Source: Cognatitamlana onchidii
GTDB taxonomy: Bacteria; Bacteroidota; Bacteroidia; Flavobacteriales; Flavobacteriaceae
Assembly: GCF_004804355.1 (NCBI RefSeq)
Contig: NZ_SRWZ01000004.1
Span: forward strand, 186,001-250,000
DNA: 64,000 nucleotides
Direction: 5' to 3'
Position numbers and translations under genes: made by a program. How positions within the stretch are numbered: position 1 is the stretch's first letter; the number at the start of each line of letters is the position of its first letter. This document shows, piece by piece, positions 34,544 through 44,553 of the stretch. Below the pieces are notes generated by a model that did no database searches, was not told the DNA's origin, and was given only the letters and a program-made list of their open reading frames with translations.

Positions 34544-35611
34544 ATGGGATTAGAGAAATTAACAACCGAGGCTATTGCACTGTTAAAAACATTGATTAAA
34601 ACACAATCGTTTTCTTCGGAAGAAGAGCCTACCGCAGTCCATATTGAAGATTGGTTTAAGCGCAATGATATCGACTATAAACGCACAAAGAATAATATTT
34701 GGGCGGTCAATAAATATTTTGAAGAAGGTAAGCCAACCTTGTTGTTAAATTCACATCATGATACGGTAAAACCTAATTCAGCGTACACTAAAAACCCGTT
34801 TAATGCTCATGTAGAAGATGGTAAATTATATGGTTTGGGGAGTAATGATGCTGGAGGGTCTTTGGTGTCTTTAATAGCCACGTTTACTTATTTTTATAAT
34901 CATGAAAACCTAAAATATAATTTAGTAATTGTGGCCTCTGCTGAAGAAGAAAGTAGTGGTCCCAATGGCTTAAATAGTATGCTGCCAATAATTCCTAAGG
35001 TAGACGTTGCAATTGTTGGGGAACCCACACTCATGAATTTAGCAGTAGCCGAAAAAGGGCTAGTGGTTTTTGATGCTGTAATTGAAGGCACCCCAAGTCA
35101 TGCCGCACACCCTAACGATAATAATGCTATTTATAAAAGTATTGAAGCGTTACAGTGGTTTAAGGATTTTAAGTTTGATAAAAGTTCAGAAGCTTTAGGA
35201 GATGTTAAGCTAACAGTAACACAAATTAATGCGGGGTCTCAGCATAATGTGGTGCCAGGTCATGTAGATTTGGTGATTGATGTGCGGGTCAATGATGCCT
35301 ATTCTAATAAAGAAATAGCAAATATTCTGGAAAAAAACGCACCAGTAACTCGAATTACGCCTCGTAGTTTACGATTAAACTCATCGTCCATACCTATGGA
35401 ACACGATTTGGTGAAAGCTGGTATAGCTATGGGGAGAACAACCTATGGATCGCCAACATTATCAGATCAAGCAGTATTGTCTTGCCCTAGTTTAAAATTA
35501 GGCCCCGGAGATAGTACCCGCTCCCATTCGGCAGATGAATTTATTTATGTAAATGAAATAGAAGAAGGTATTAAAATATATGTTGAATTGTTGAAGCGTG
35601 TAATCGCTTAA
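34544..35611 (+). CDS. argE: N-acylornithine/N-acylcitrulline deacylase, M20 family
   Basis: This is a two-metal peptidase-like hydrolase of 355 residues that removes the acyl group late in the pathway. Metal ligands and the general base are visible in SHHDTVK, GSNDAGGS, SAEEESSGPNG and RSHSADEF. If the transcarbamylase acts on the acylated substrate, the deacylase must act on acylcitrulline, as in Xanthomonas and Bacteroides. The gene lies 1 base after argB and before argH, which fits removal of the acyl group before argininosuccinate synthesis. Confidence 0.86.
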   Translation: MGLEKLTTEAIALLKTLIKTQSFSSEEEPTAVHIEDWFKRNDIDYKRTKNNIWAVNKYFEEGKPTLLLNSHHDTVKPNSAYTKNPFNAHVEDGKLYGLGSNDAGGSLVSLIATFTYFYNHENLKYNLVIVASAEEESSGPNGLNSMLPIIPKVDVAIVGEPTLMNLAVAEKGLVVFDAVIEGTPSHAAHPNDNNAIYKSIEALQWFKDFKFDKSSEALGDVKLTVTQINAGSQHNVVPGHVDLVIDVRVNDAYSNKEIANILEKNAPVTRITPRSLRLNSSSIPMEHDLVKAGIAMGRTTYGSPTLSDQAVLSCPSLKLGPGDSTRSHSADEFIYVNEIEEGIKIYVELLKRVIA

Positions 35612-35646
35612 ACATAATAACGCAGTAACAAAAAACATAAGAACCT

Positions 35647-36921
35647 ATGAAACTCTGGGATAAAGGTATATCAATAGATAACAAAATAGAACAATTTACA
35701 GTTGGAAACGACCGTGAAATAGATATGCATATTGCCAAATATGATGTGGTAGCGTCAAGAGCACATGCTAAAATGCTTCAAAAGATTGGTATAATTACGG
35801 TCGAAGAATTAGTTGATCTACTCAGTGGGCTAAAGGTTCTGGAAAGTCAAATTGAGGCAGGCACGTTTGTAATTGAAGAACAGTTTGAAGACGTACATTC
35901 TAAAATAGAGTTTGAATTAACCAAGTCCTTGGGTGAGGTTGGTAAAAAGATTCATACGGCACGCTCACGTAACGACCAAGTTTTAGTGGCTTGCCATTTG
36001 TATTATAAAGATAATTTAAAACTTGTTCAGCAGAAAACGAAAACGTTATTTGATACGCTTTTAAACCTGGCAGAACAATATAAGGACAAGGTTTTGCCTG
36101 GGTATACGCATTTACAAGTGGCCATGCCTTCCTCTTTTGGGCTTTGGTTTTCAGCCTATGCCGAGTTAATGATTGATGATGTGTTTTTATTAAATGCGGC
36201 ATTAAAAACAGTAGACCAAAATCCTCTAGGGTCGGCTGCTGGCTATGGTAGTTCTTTCCCGATTGACAGGGAATTAACAACCCAAGAAATGGGCTTTGCT
36301 ACCTTAAAATATAATGTTGTTGCAGCTCAGTTGGGAAGAGGTAAAAATGAGCGTACCATTGCTGCGGCTTTAGGCAGTTTAAGTAATACGCTTGCACGTT
36401 TTGCTATGGATGTATGCTTGTATATGAGTCAGAATTTTGGGTTTATTTCTTTTCCTGATGAATTAACAACAGGTAGTAGTATTATGCCACATAAAAAAAA
36501 TCCAGATGTTTTCGAATTGATACGTGGTAAGTGCAATAAAATACAAGCATTACAAGGCGAAATGGTGTTAATAACAAACAATTTACCAACTGGTTATCAT
36601 CGAGATTTTCAATTGTTAAAGGAGAATATGATAGCTGCTTTCGAAGAGCTAAAAGACATTTTGGATATTTTTAATTACTCCATTCAACAGATTGTTGTAA
36701 ATGATGTAGATATCCATGATGATAAATACAAGTATTTATTTACTGTTGACAATATTAACACGCTAGTTGTGGAGGGACAATCTTTTAGAGAGGCCTACCA
36801 AAAAATTGGAGGCCAGGTACAGGACGGAACTTATGTCCCAGACACTTCTAAGCGGCATACCCATTTAGGCAGTATTCATAATTTAGCTTTAGACAAGATA
36901 AGGGCAAAGTTTCCGGAATAG
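35647..36921 (+). CDS. argH: Argininosuccinate lyase
   Basis: ArgH cleaves argininosuccinate into arginine and fumarate. The fumarase/aspartase superfamily signature GSSIMPHKKNPD lies at 276-287 and contains the catalytic serine loop. HTARSRNDQV is the conserved N-terminal block. The protein has 424 residues, slightly shorter than the E. coli enzyme. It is the last gene of the operon that began with the GNAT at 25505. Confidence 0.94.
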   Translation: MKLWDKGISIDNKIEQFTVGNDREIDMHIAKYDVVASRAHAKMLQKIGIITVEELVDLLSGLKVLESQIEAGTFVIEEQFEDVHSKIEFELTKSLGEVGKKIHTARSRNDQVLVACHLYYKDNLKLVQQKTKTLFDTLLNLAEQYKDKVLPGYTHLQVAMPSSFGLWFSAYAELMIDDVFLLNAALKTVDQNPLGSAAGYGSSFPIDRELTTQEMGFATLKYNVVAAQLGRGKNERTIAAALGSLSNTLARFAMDVCLYMSQNFGFISFPDELTTGSSIMPHKKNPDVFELIRGKCNKIQALQGEMVLITNNLPTGYHRDFQLLKENMIAAFEELKDILDIFNYSIQQIVVNDVDIHDDKYKYLFTVDNINTLVVEGQSFREAYQKIGGQVQDGTYVPDTSKRHTHLGSIHNLALDKIRAKFPE

Positions 36922-37065
36922 TTTCTTATTTAAGAACCGTATCCCCATACTACAGGATAATACAATGGGATTAATAATGAATATTTGTAGGTCATGTATT
37001 GAATTGTTTTAGTTTAAGCAAGACTTAGCTCGTACTTAAAAGACTAATTAAACCAAACCAAATAA

Positions 37066-38163
37066 ATGAAAATAGGAATTTTAAAGGAATCTCAAGAAGG
37101 CGAGAAGCGCGTTGCACTGTCTCCGTTTATTACCAAAAAATTGGTAGATAAAGGGTTTGAGGTTTTTGTTGAAAAGGGCGCAGGGGTTTATTCTCTGTAC
37201 ACCGATTTAGATTACGAAGAGACTGGAGCAAAACTAATTTCGAGACAAGCGATTTTTGAAACGGCTCAGGTTCTTATTAAGATAAACCCGTTTGATAAGG
37301 ATGATTTAGAGTTGGTTCAAAGGCGTCATATTTTAATGAGCCAGTTATATCATCAATCAAGTCCAGAGTTAATTAAAGCTATATCTGATAAGGGAGCCAC
37401 GGCTTTTTCTATGGATGCTATGCCAAGAATTTCGAGGGCTCAAGATATGGACGTATTAAGTTCGCAAAACAACTTAGCAGGTTATAAAGCTGTTATTTTG
37501 GGTGCTTATGAGATGACCAAAATTTTCCCTTTGATGATGACCGCTGCAGGAACCATTACACCTTCCAGAGTCTTGGTGTTTGGAGTGGGCGTAGCTGGAT
37601 TGCAAGCAATAGCCACTGCGAAACGTTTAGGAGCTGTTGTTGAAGCTACAGATATCCGAACTGAAACTAAAGAACAAGCAGAGTCTTTAGGTGCTAAGTT
37701 TATTTCTGTTGACAATAGTACCGAAACTTCGGAAAAGGGCTATGCCAAAGAAGCTTCGGAGGATTATGTGAAAAGGCAAAAAGAAGCCGTAAACAATTCA
37801 CTTTTTAAGGCAGACTTGGTTATAACTACAGCAAATGTACCTGGCAGAAAGGCTCCAGTCTTGATTACCAAAGAACAGGTTAAAAAAATGAAAAATGGGG
37901 CTGTAATTATTGATTTAGCAGCGAGCCAAGGAGGCAATTGCGAAGTCAGTAAATTAAATGAAAAGGTTGTTATTGATGGGGTAAAGGTCATTGGGACGAC
38001 CATAGCTCCGGAGAGCGTTTCAACAAATGCAAGTGAACTGTATGCTAAGAATATTTATAATTTTATCATGCACCTTACAGAAGACTTAAACTTTAAATGG
38101 GACCTTGAAGAGGAGATAACCGACGAAACTCTTATTGTTCAAGATGGTGTTCAACGTAAATAA
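37066..38163 (+). CDS. pntAA: NAD(P) transhydrogenase, alpha subunit part 1
   Basis: This is the NAD(H)-binding domain I protein of proton-translocating transhydrogenase, of 365 residues. The alanine dehydrogenase/PNT N-terminal domain starts MKIGILKESQEGEKRVALSP. The NAD-binding Rossmann loop is VFGVGVAGLQAIATAKRLGA. It is cytoplasmic. The alpha chain is split into two genes, as in Rhodospirillum rubrum, rather than fused as in E. coli. The next two genes supply the membrane parts. The complex uses the proton gradient to make NADPH, which suits the surrounding reductive biosynthesis. Confidence 0.92.
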   Translation: MKIGILKESQEGEKRVALSPFITKKLVDKGFEVFVEKGAGVYSLYTDLDYEETGAKLISRQAIFETAQVLIKINPFDKDDLELVQRRHILMSQLYHQSSPELIKAISDKGATAFSMDAMPRISRAQDMDVLSSQNNLAGYKAVILGAYEMTKIFPLMMTAAGTITPSRVLVFGVGVAGLQAIATAKRLGAVVEATDIRTETKEQAESLGAKFISVDNSTETSEKGYAKEASEDYVKRQKEAVNNSLFKADLVITTANVPGRKAPVLITKEQVKKMKNGAVIIDLAASQGGNCEVSKLNEKVVIDGVKVIGTTIAPESVSTNASELYAKNIYNFIMHLTEDLNFKWDLEEEITDETLIVQDGVQRK

Positions 38164-38174
38164 CTAATCCAATC

Positions 38175-38483
38175 ATGAAAGAATTTATTGAATTTATAAG
38201 TAATAATATACAAATAGTATACATTATTATTCTAGCTGTTTTTGTTGGGGTAGAGGTGATTAAAAGCATCCCTGCAGTTTTACACACGCCCCTTATGTCT
38301 GGAGCGAATGCTTTAAGCGGCGTTGTAATTGTAGGGGCCATCTTAGTAATGCTACATTCAGATCCAATGGATTACTTAGCTTTAGCCCTCGGTTTTGTAG
38401 CTGTGTTTTTAGGAATATTAAATGTTGTTGGTGGTTTTGCAGTTACCAACAGAATGTTAGCAATGTTTAAAAAGAAGAAATAA
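38175..38483 (+). CDS. pntAB: NAD(P) transhydrogenase, alpha subunit part 2
   Basis: This small membrane subunit of 102 residues has about three hydrophobic helices. The family segment KSIPAVLHTPLMSGANALSG lies near residues 36-56. It ends in KKKK on the cytoplasmic side. Its stop and the pntB start share a base, so the genes are coupled. It forms part of the proton channel with PntB. Confidence 0.92.
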   Translation: MKEFIEFISNNIQIVYIIILAVFVGVEVIKSIPAVLHTPLMSGANALSGVVIVGAILVMLHSDPMDYLALALGFVAVFLGILNVVGGFAVTNRMLAMFKKKK

Positions 38484-39874
38484 TGAGTGTTACTTTAAGT
38501 ATTATTTATTTGATTGCCACAGTAACATTTGTTGTTGGCTTAAAAAAACTAGGTCACCCTGATACTGCCAAATCGGGCAACCTAATTGCTGCCATTGGAA
38601 TGGCGCTGGCTATTATAGGAACCATTTTTATACACGACTTGGAGGTTCCAACTATTATTTATGTGTTAATAGGGATTGCTATTTTTATAGGGTCTCTTGT
38701 AGGGTGGTTAATTGCTATTAAAGTGGAAATGACAAAAATGCCAGAGTTGGTATCCTTATTTAATGGGTTTGGAGGGGCTAGTGCGGCTTTAATTGGCATT
38801 GTAGAATTTGGGAATGCAGATATCAAAAATATAGACGTTACCATCGTTGCAACTATTTTGTCGGCTATTATTATTGGGGCAATAACGTTTTCAGGTAGTT
38901 TAATGGCATGGGGTAAACTTAATGGTTCTGTGAAAAGCGTAATTAAGATTCCGCAGTATAACATTATTAATAATTTATTCATTGTTTCAATTTTAGGATT
39001 AGCGACTTATGTAGTTCTTGGAAACGTAGACAGTTCTTTGATATTATATGCTCTATTAGCTGGTGGTTTAGTATATGGCGTGTTATTTGTAATGCCAATT
39101 GGTGGGGCAGATATGCCGGTAGTTATTTCATTGCTCAATTCATTAACAGGAATTGCAGCTGCTATTACGGGTGTACTGTACGATAATATGGTTATGCTTG
39201 TTGGAGGTATTTTAGTAGGTTCAGCAGGTATTATTCTCACTATAGCCATGTGCGTAGCTATGAATAGAACCTTAGCCTCGGTTATATTTGGTTCTTTTAC
39301 GTCGGCAGCTTCAGATCAAGAGGGCGGTAATAAAGCATTAGGCTCAATTAAAAGTACAACGGCCAGCGATTCGGCCATAATGATGAATTATGCTTCCAAC
39401 GTTATTATTGTACCAGGTTATGGTTTAGCTGTAGCTCAAGCTCAGCATGTTATTCACGAACTAGAAGATTTGCTTACAGCCAAAGGGGTAAATGTTAAAT
39501 ACGCCATTCATCCTGTGGCTGGGCGTATGCCAGGACATATGAATGTGTTATTGGCAGAGTCTAATGTTGAGTATGAGATGCTAGTTGAAATGGAAGATAT
39601 TAATCCACAGTTTAATAATACCGATGTTGTTCTGGTGGTAGGGGCCAATGATGTTGTTAATCCTGCAGCGCATAACGACCCCGCAAGCCCTATTTACGGT
39701 ATGCCAATTCTGGATGTTGAAAATGCGAAACACATTGTCGTTAATAAACGAAGTATGAATGCTGGATACGCCGGAATAGAAAATGAGTTGTTTTATAATT
39801 CGAAGACCTCTATGTTATTTGGAGATGCCAAAAAGGTGCTAACGGATTTGGTTGCCGAGTTAAAAAATATGTAG
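38483..39874 (+). CDS. pntB: NAD(P) transhydrogenase, beta subunit
   Basis: PntB has about nine membrane helices in its first 270 residues and a C-terminal NADP(H)-binding domain III. The latter begins around VIIVPGYGLAVAQAQH and continues IHPVAGRMPGHMNVLLAES and VGANDVVNPAA. The protein has 463 residues. The conserved GNLIAAIGMA and GFGGASAALIG membrane segments are present. It completes the pntAA-pntAB-pntB operon. Confidence 0.94.
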   Translation: MSVTLSIIYLIATVTFVVGLKKLGHPDTAKSGNLIAAIGMALAIIGTIFIHDLEVPTIIYVLIGIAIFIGSLVGWLIAIKVEMTKMPELVSLFNGFGGASAALIGIVEFGNADIKNIDVTIVATILSAIIIGAITFSGSLMAWGKLNGSVKSVIKIPQYNIINNLFIVSILGLATYVVLGNVDSSLILYALLAGGLVYGVLFVMPIGGADMPVVISLLNSLTGIAAAITGVLYDNMVMLVGGILVGSAGIILTIAMCVAMNRTLASVIFGSFTSAASDQEGGNKALGSIKSTTASDSAIMMNYASNVIIVPGYGLAVAQAQHVIHELEDLLTAKGVNVKYAIHPVAGRMPGHMNVLLAESNVEYEMLVEMEDINPQFNNTDVVLVVGANDVVNPAAHNDPASPIYGMPILDVENAKHIVVNKRSMNAGYAGIENELFYNSKTSMLFGDAKKVLTDLVAELKNM

Positions 39875-39903
39875 CAATATATAATCTTAGCATTTAAACA
39901 TTC

Positions 39904-39971
39904 ATTAGAATTAATGTATGTATAGCAATGTATAAAGAACAAGGAGCGACTGTTCGTAAATTAATTCTAAT
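39904..39971. repeat. 12-bp inverted repeat after pntB
   Basis: ATTAGAATTAAT (39904-39915) and ATTAATTCTAAT (39960-39971) are exact reverse complements with a 44-base spacer. It could be a long-loop hairpin ending the pnt operon or a paired binding site. No T-run follows. Confidence 0.35.
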
Positions 39972-40114
39972 AATTTCATGTTTGTGCTCTGTTAAGAGAT
40001 TGCAGCGAAAGCAAGGTTGAACAAAAGGTGTTTTTTCTTTTACTTATTTGGTTAGCTTAAATAAATTTTTTTTGATAGATTGTAACATCAATAAAACTTA
40101 TTTAGGCTAGTCAA

Positions 40115-40897
40115 ATGATAACGAGTTGTTTTATTCTTAGTTTTTTTCCACTTTGGGTTAATTATATTCTTGTTGTCATTCTTATTGTTCTAGCTATTCA
40201 AAGCGGAATATCGTTCGCTAAATGGCGAAAAAAAGCAGGTGCCAATGATGATGACTCTTCAATTAACACATTGGTTGGGGCTACACTCGGATTGTTAGCT
40301 TTTATACTGGCTTTTACATTTAGTTTAAGTTCTTCGCGCTTTGAAGCGCGAAAAGGCTTTTTACTTGAAGAAGTCAATTCGATTGAAACAAGTTGGTTGA
40401 GGGCCGGTTTAGTGAAGTCCCCTTATAGCGAACTGTTACGAAAAGAACTTGAGGAGTATACCGCAATCAGGGTGTTTTTAGTTAAAAATCCCTCAGAAGT
40501 GGAATCCGTATTAAAAAAGTCTGAGGAAATTCAAAGTACTATCTGGGAATTGGTAACAACTTTAGCTCAATCCAATAATAATCAAGAAATTAATAGACTT
40601 CTAATTGAGGCTATAAATGATATGTTTGATTTTCAAACCAAACGAGTTTCCAAAGGGCTCGTTGATAAAATACCCGCATTGATTTGGTGGGCTCTTTTCC
40701 TTTTGATTATCATTGCTATGTTTGAGGTAGGATATTTGTTAGGGAAAGGAGAGTCTTCAAATTGGACTTTGGTTTTAGCTCTATCAATGGCTTTTTCAGC
40801 CGTAATCATTATTATAGTTGACTTGGATAGTGTGACAGGGTTTATTACAATTAATAATCAGGTACTTTTTGATATGTATGAACGTATTAAAAGTTAA
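40115..40897 (+). CDS. DUF4239-like (bestrophin-like domain) membrane protein
   Basis: This 260-residue integral membrane protein resembles DUF4239. Two N-terminal hydrophobic segments (about 8-30 and 50-72) flank an acidic loop. A cytoplasmic or periplasmic helical region (about 75-180) begins SSSRFEARKGFLLEEVNSIETSWLRA. Two further membrane segments (about 187-207 and 217-240) follow. Members are called bestrophin-like from fold similarity, and no reaction is known. It is 15 bases upstream of a true bestrophin-family gene, so the two products may act together. Confidence 0.65.
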   Translation: MITSCFILSFFPLWVNYILVVILIVLAIQSGISFAKWRKKAGANDDDSSINTLVGATLGLLAFILAFTFSLSSSRFEARKGFLLEEVNSIETSWLRAGLVKSPYSELLRKELEEYTAIRVFLVKNPSEVESVLKKSEEIQSTIWELVTTLAQSNNNQEINRLLIEAINDMFDFQTKRVSKGLVDKIPALIWWALFLLIIIAMFEVGYLLGKGESSNWTLVLALSMAFSAVIIIIVDLDSVTGFITINNQVLFDMYERIKS

Positions 40898-40912
40898 ATT
40901 TAAATAGTTATT

Positions 40913-41968
40913 ATGCACATTAAGAAAACCTATACGACTTTTGAAATGGCTTGGTGGACAAGATATGAAACCATGCTGTTTGTTATAATCATTACATTTT
41001 GGGTAGCTCTATACTATGTCTTTGAACTGAGTTGGCTTAGAATACCATGGACACCTCTGGCATTAATAGGGACTGCAGTGGCTTTTGTTATTGGATTTCA
41101 AAACAATGCAGCATATGGAAGAATTTGGGAAGCTAGAAAGATATGGGGTGGAATTGTAAATACCTCGAGAACCTTTGGGGTTTTTGTACAAGATATGGTT
41201 ACAAATGAGTATGCAAAGGAAGATATTTCTAATGAAACCCTGAAGAAAGAAGTTAAGACGTTAACATATAGACATATAGCATGGATGAATGCTTTGCGTC
41301 ATGCTATGCGTGTTCCAAAGCCTTGGGAGACTACCGTAAACCATAGAACTAATCGGGAATGGAATACCAGACCCCCAGAGTTAGATTCCGATTTGGAGAC
41401 GGACCTAAAATCATACGTGTCGGATCATGATTTTGATTATGTAATGAGTAAAAGTAATAAGCAAACGGCTCTTTTATACCTTCAGTCTCATCATCTTAGA
41501 AGACTAAAAGAAAAAGGAGCAATTTGGGAGTTTTCTTTTTTGGAGTTAGAAGGGGTTATTGAAGAATTGTTTACGCTTCAAGGTAAAAGTGAGCGGATAA
41601 AAAACTTTCCTTACCCAAGGCACTTTGCTACCTTGAATCATTTTTTTATGTGGATTTTTGTTTTGCTCTTGCCCATGGCGTTGGTGCCTCAATTTGCTGA
41701 AATTGGAAATGAGGTTTTAGATCATAATCAAACGGTTGGAACGTTTTTTATTTGGCTAGCTATCCCGTTTTATGTGATAGTAGCATGGATATTTCATACT
41801 ATGGAACGTATTGGAAGAACAGGGGAAAATCCTTTTGAAGGAACAGCAAATGACGTTCCCATTTCTACAATTTCAAGAGGAATTGAAATTGATCTGAGGC
41901 AAAATTTAGGGGAGCCGAAAGATGAAATACCTAAACAGTTTGAAGTAAAACACGATACCCAGTTTTAA
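40913..41968 (+). CDS. Bestrophin-family (UPF0187) anion channel-like protein
   Basis: This is a bacterial bestrophin homologue of 351 residues. The N-terminal helices include the characteristic FVIGFQNNAAYGRIWEARKIWGG segment at about 57-79. Residues 230-300 hold the second helix pair. The cytoplasmic tail ends with GRTGENPFEGTANDVPISTISRGIEIDLRQ, a hallmark of the family. Bestrophins form pentameric ion channels; bacterial forms differ in ion preference. The pairing with the preceding DUF4239-like gene is notable. Confidence 0.87.
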   Translation: MHIKKTYTTFEMAWWTRYETMLFVIIITFWVALYYVFELSWLRIPWTPLALIGTAVAFVIGFQNNAAYGRIWEARKIWGGIVNTSRTFGVFVQDMVTNEYAKEDISNETLKKEVKTLTYRHIAWMNALRHAMRVPKPWETTVNHRTNREWNTRPPELDSDLETDLKSYVSDHDFDYVMSKSNKQTALLYLQSHHLRRLKEKGAIWEFSFLELEGVIEELFTLQGKSERIKNFPYPRHFATLNHFFMWIFVLLLPMALVPQFAEIGNEVLDHNQTVGTFFIWLAIPFYVIVAWIFHTMERIGRTGENPFEGTANDVPISTISRGIEIDLRQNLGEPKDEIPKQFEVKHDTQF

Positions 41969-42099
41969 AAAAATTACAGTACCAATTTTGGATATTTTCT
42001 TAGCTTAAGAGTGGGGTATGATTAATTCTTTGAAGGACTAGAACCTTTTAATCCATACAGCTGTTAAAAGTAAGCTTAAGGGAAATTTAGTCTAAAAAG

Positions 42100-42125
42100 A
42101 AAGCGCATTTTTTACAATGCGCTTT
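42100..42125. terminator. Bidirectional rho-independent terminator
   Basis: The stem AAAGCGCATT (42100-42109) and AATGCGCTTT (42116-42125) has a 6-base loop. It lies between the convergent bestrophin gene and leuB. Confidence 0.75.
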
Positions 42126-42176
42126 AAAGGACGTCCATCTTATTATGTTTAATAGTTTGTTGACTAACTCAAATAA

Positions 42177-43292
42177 TTAAATGATAGTGGATTGTCCTAG
42201 ATGTATATTTGTGAAATTTAGATTGGTTTCATCTGGATTGTTAATAAAGTCTTCAATAAAGTCACCTACTTTTGTTGTACTGATGTTATCATACTTGGTA
42301 TTTAAATCTGGCGTTGTGATATGAAGTTTTAAAGATTTATCAACCCCGTCTCTTACGCGATTGGCTTCTTCATCCAAGCCAAAGTGATCTAATAGCATAG
42401 CTGCAGATAAAATAGATGCTATGGGGTTTGCAATCCCTTTATTTGCTGCTTTTGTGTAGGCGCCATGAATGGGCTCAAACATAACGTGCTTATCTCCAAT
42501 AGATGCTGAGGCAAGTAAGCCTATGGAGCCTACAATAACACTGGCTTCTTCTGAAAGGATATCTCCAAACATATTTTCTGTTAGAATAACATCAAATTGC
42601 CTTGGATTAATAATAAGCTCCATGGCCGCATTATCAATATATATTCTTCTTAACTTAACATTTGGATACTGCGGTGCAATTTCATTTACAACCCGCCTCC
42701 AAAGTCTAGAACTTTCAAGTACATTAGCTTTATCTACCAGTGTTAACTTACGTTTTCTTGATTCGGCTGCTTTAAAAGCAGCATGTGCTATTCGTTCAAT
42801 TTCAAAACGATTGTATTCACAAATATCTGAAGCTGTATTCCCATCTTCACTCAAATGCCTCTTTCCGAAATAAATACCCCCTGTTAACTCTCTGTAAATA
42901 ACAATATTAGTATCCTTTATTTGCTTTATTTTTAATGAAGATTTATTAAGTAAATCCTCATAGGCAATTACAGGTCTAATGTTTGTGTGCAAACCAAGTT
43001 CTTTCCTAATTCCTAAAAGCCCTTGTTCTGGACGAATTTTAATGTCGGGGTCATCATATTTAGGGTTTCCAATAGCTCCGAATAATACAGCATCTGCTTT
43101 TTTGCAGATTTCAATGGTTTCCTCTGGTAGTGGAGATCCCGTTTGGTCGATTGCCGCGGCTCCAACTAGGGCTTTTTTGAAAGTAAAGATATGGTTAAAT
43201 TCCATGGCTATGGCTTTCAAGACCTTAACAGCTTGAGCAGTAACTTCTGGACCAATCCCATCACCAGGTAAAACGGCAATATCTAATTTCAT
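42177..43292 (-). CDS. leuB: 3-isopropylmalate dehydrogenase
   Basis: LeuB oxidatively decarboxylates 3-isopropylmalate with NAD. It has 371 residues, the normal length. N-terminal LPGDGIGPEVTAQAVKVL, the substrate arginines in the IRPEQGLLGIRKELGLHTNIRP block, and the metal and cofactor segment ENMFGDILSEEASVIVGSIGLLASAS are all visible. It lies 85 bases downstream of leuA on the minus strand. The isomerase genes leuC and leuD that normally complete the set are not in this window. Confidence 0.94.
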   Translation of the reverse strand: MKLDIAVLPGDGIGPEVTAQAVKVLKAIAMEFNHIFTFKKALVGAAAIDQTGSPLPEETIEICKKADAVLFGAIGNPKYDDPDIKIRPEQGLLGIRKELGLHTNIRPVIAYEDLLNKSSLKIKQIKDTNIVIYRELTGGIYFGKRHLSEDGNTASDICEYNRFEIERIAHAAFKAAESRKRKLTLVDKANVLESSRLWRRVVNEIAPQYPNVKLRRIYIDNAAMELIINPRQFDVILTENMFGDILSEEASVIVGSIGLLASASIGDKHVMFEPIHGAYTKAANKGIANPIASILSAAMLLDHFGLDEEANRVRDGVDKSLKLHITTPDLNTKYDNISTTKVGDFIEDFINNPDETNLNFTNIHLGQSTII

Positions 43293-43377
43293 TTTTTAAC
43301 CAATTAAATGTCGTACTAACTATGGAGCTATAGTCGTAAAATAAAGGGAATACCTTTACCAAACGAAAAAAACTCGA

Positions 43378-44553
43378 TTAAGAGGAGGCAATTTCTTTGT
43401 ATACCTTACTACCTTCAATTATTTGGTGGATATCATTATCGTCAACTTCTTTCTTCTTATCGGCAAAATCTAAAAAGTTTGTATAGATTTCATCCAATTG
43501 AAGTTTAGTTAATTCATACCCTATGTTTTTAGCTCTATAGGCCAAGGCTGCTCTACCACTTCTGGCTGTTAGCACAATGGCAGACTCTGTTACACCAACA
43601 TCCTTGGGATCAATTATCTCATAGGTTTCACGGTTTTTGATTACCCCGTCTTGATGAATTCCAGAACTATGAGCAAAAGCGTTGGCACCTACAATGGCTT
43701 TGTTTGGCTGCGTATATATACCCATACTATCTGAAACTAACTGGCTAATACCATAAAGCATCTCGGTTTGAATACCTGTGTCTAAGTTAAGGTATGGATG
43801 TTGCTTTAATATCATAACAACTTCTTCTAAAGCTGTATTTCCTGCCCGTTCACCTATACCATTAATCGTACATTCTATTTGGCGAGCACCATTTATAACA
43901 CCCTCGATAGAATTGGCTGTAGCTAAACCTAAATCATTATGACAGTGACATGACAAAATCGCTCTATCAATACCCGTAACATTTTCTTTTAAATATTTTA
44001 TTTTTGCACCATATTCGTGAGGTAAGCAGTAGCCTGTAGTATCTGGAATATTTAAAACAGTTGCTCCGGCTTTAATAACAGCTTCACATACTCTAGCCAA
44101 GTACCCGTTGTCTGTCCTTCCTGCGTCTTCAGCATAAAACTCCACATCTTCAACAAAGGTTTTAGCATAGCTAACGGCCTTTACAGCACGCTCAATAATA
44201 TCTTCTTGAGTAGATTTAAATTTAAATTTTATATGAGATTCAGAGGTTCCAATACCTGTGTGGATTCGCGCTGTTTTAGCATACTTTAAGGCTTCTCCAG
44301 CAACTTTTATGTCATTTTCAACAGATCTTGTTAATCCACATACGGTTGCATTTTTAACAATTTTAGAAATCTCTTCAACCGACTTAAAATCACCAGGACT
44401 TGATACCGGGAAACCAGCTTCAATAATGTCAACTCCTAATTTATCAAGCTGTTCTGCTATGATTAATTTTTGTTCGGTATTCAATTTACAACCAGGGACT
44501 TGCTCACCATCTCTTAAGGTTGTATCAAAAATTTGGACTCTATTATCAGACAT
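43378..44553 (-). CDS. leuA: 2-isopropylmalate synthase, short form
   Basis: LeuA condenses acetyl-CoA with 2-oxoisovalerate. The TIM-barrel start [13 protein letters not shown] (residues 10-22) and the metal ligand block [15 protein letters not shown] are clear, as is [14 protein letters not shown]. At 391 residues it is much shorter than the roughly 520-residue E. coli enzyme and lacks the C-terminal leucine-binding regulatory domain. Homocitrate or citramalate synthases share this short form. Position beside leuB favours LeuA. Confidence 0.86.
   Translation of the reverse strand: MSDNRVQIFDTTLRDGEQVPGCKLNTEQKLIIAEQLDKLGVDIIEAGFPVSSPGDFKSVEEISKIVKNATVCGLTRSVENDIKVAGEALKYAKTARIHTGIGTSESHIKFKFKSTQEDIIERAVKAVSYAKTFVEDVEFYAEDAGRTDNGYLARVCEAVIKAGATVLNIPDTTGYCLPHEYGAKIKYLKENVTGIDRAILSCHCHNDLGLATANSIEGVINGARQIECTINGIGERAGNTALEEVVMILKQHPYLNLDTGIQTEMLYGISQLVSDSMGIYTQPNKAIVGANAFAHSSGIHQDGVIKNRETYEIIDPKDVGVTESAIVLTARSGRAALAYRAKNIGYELTKLQLDEIYTNFLDFADKKKEVDDNDIHQIIEGSKVYKEIASS

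Noticed and set aside
35900-36280. A 126-residue minus-strand frame inside argH.
   Set aside because: It lies wholly within the highly conserved ArgH coding region and shows no recognisable domain.
37066-39874. The transhydrogenase alpha chain in two genes looked like a frameshifted pntA.
   Set aside because: The split into pntAA and pntAB with separate starts is a known natural arrangement, and both proteins are complete.
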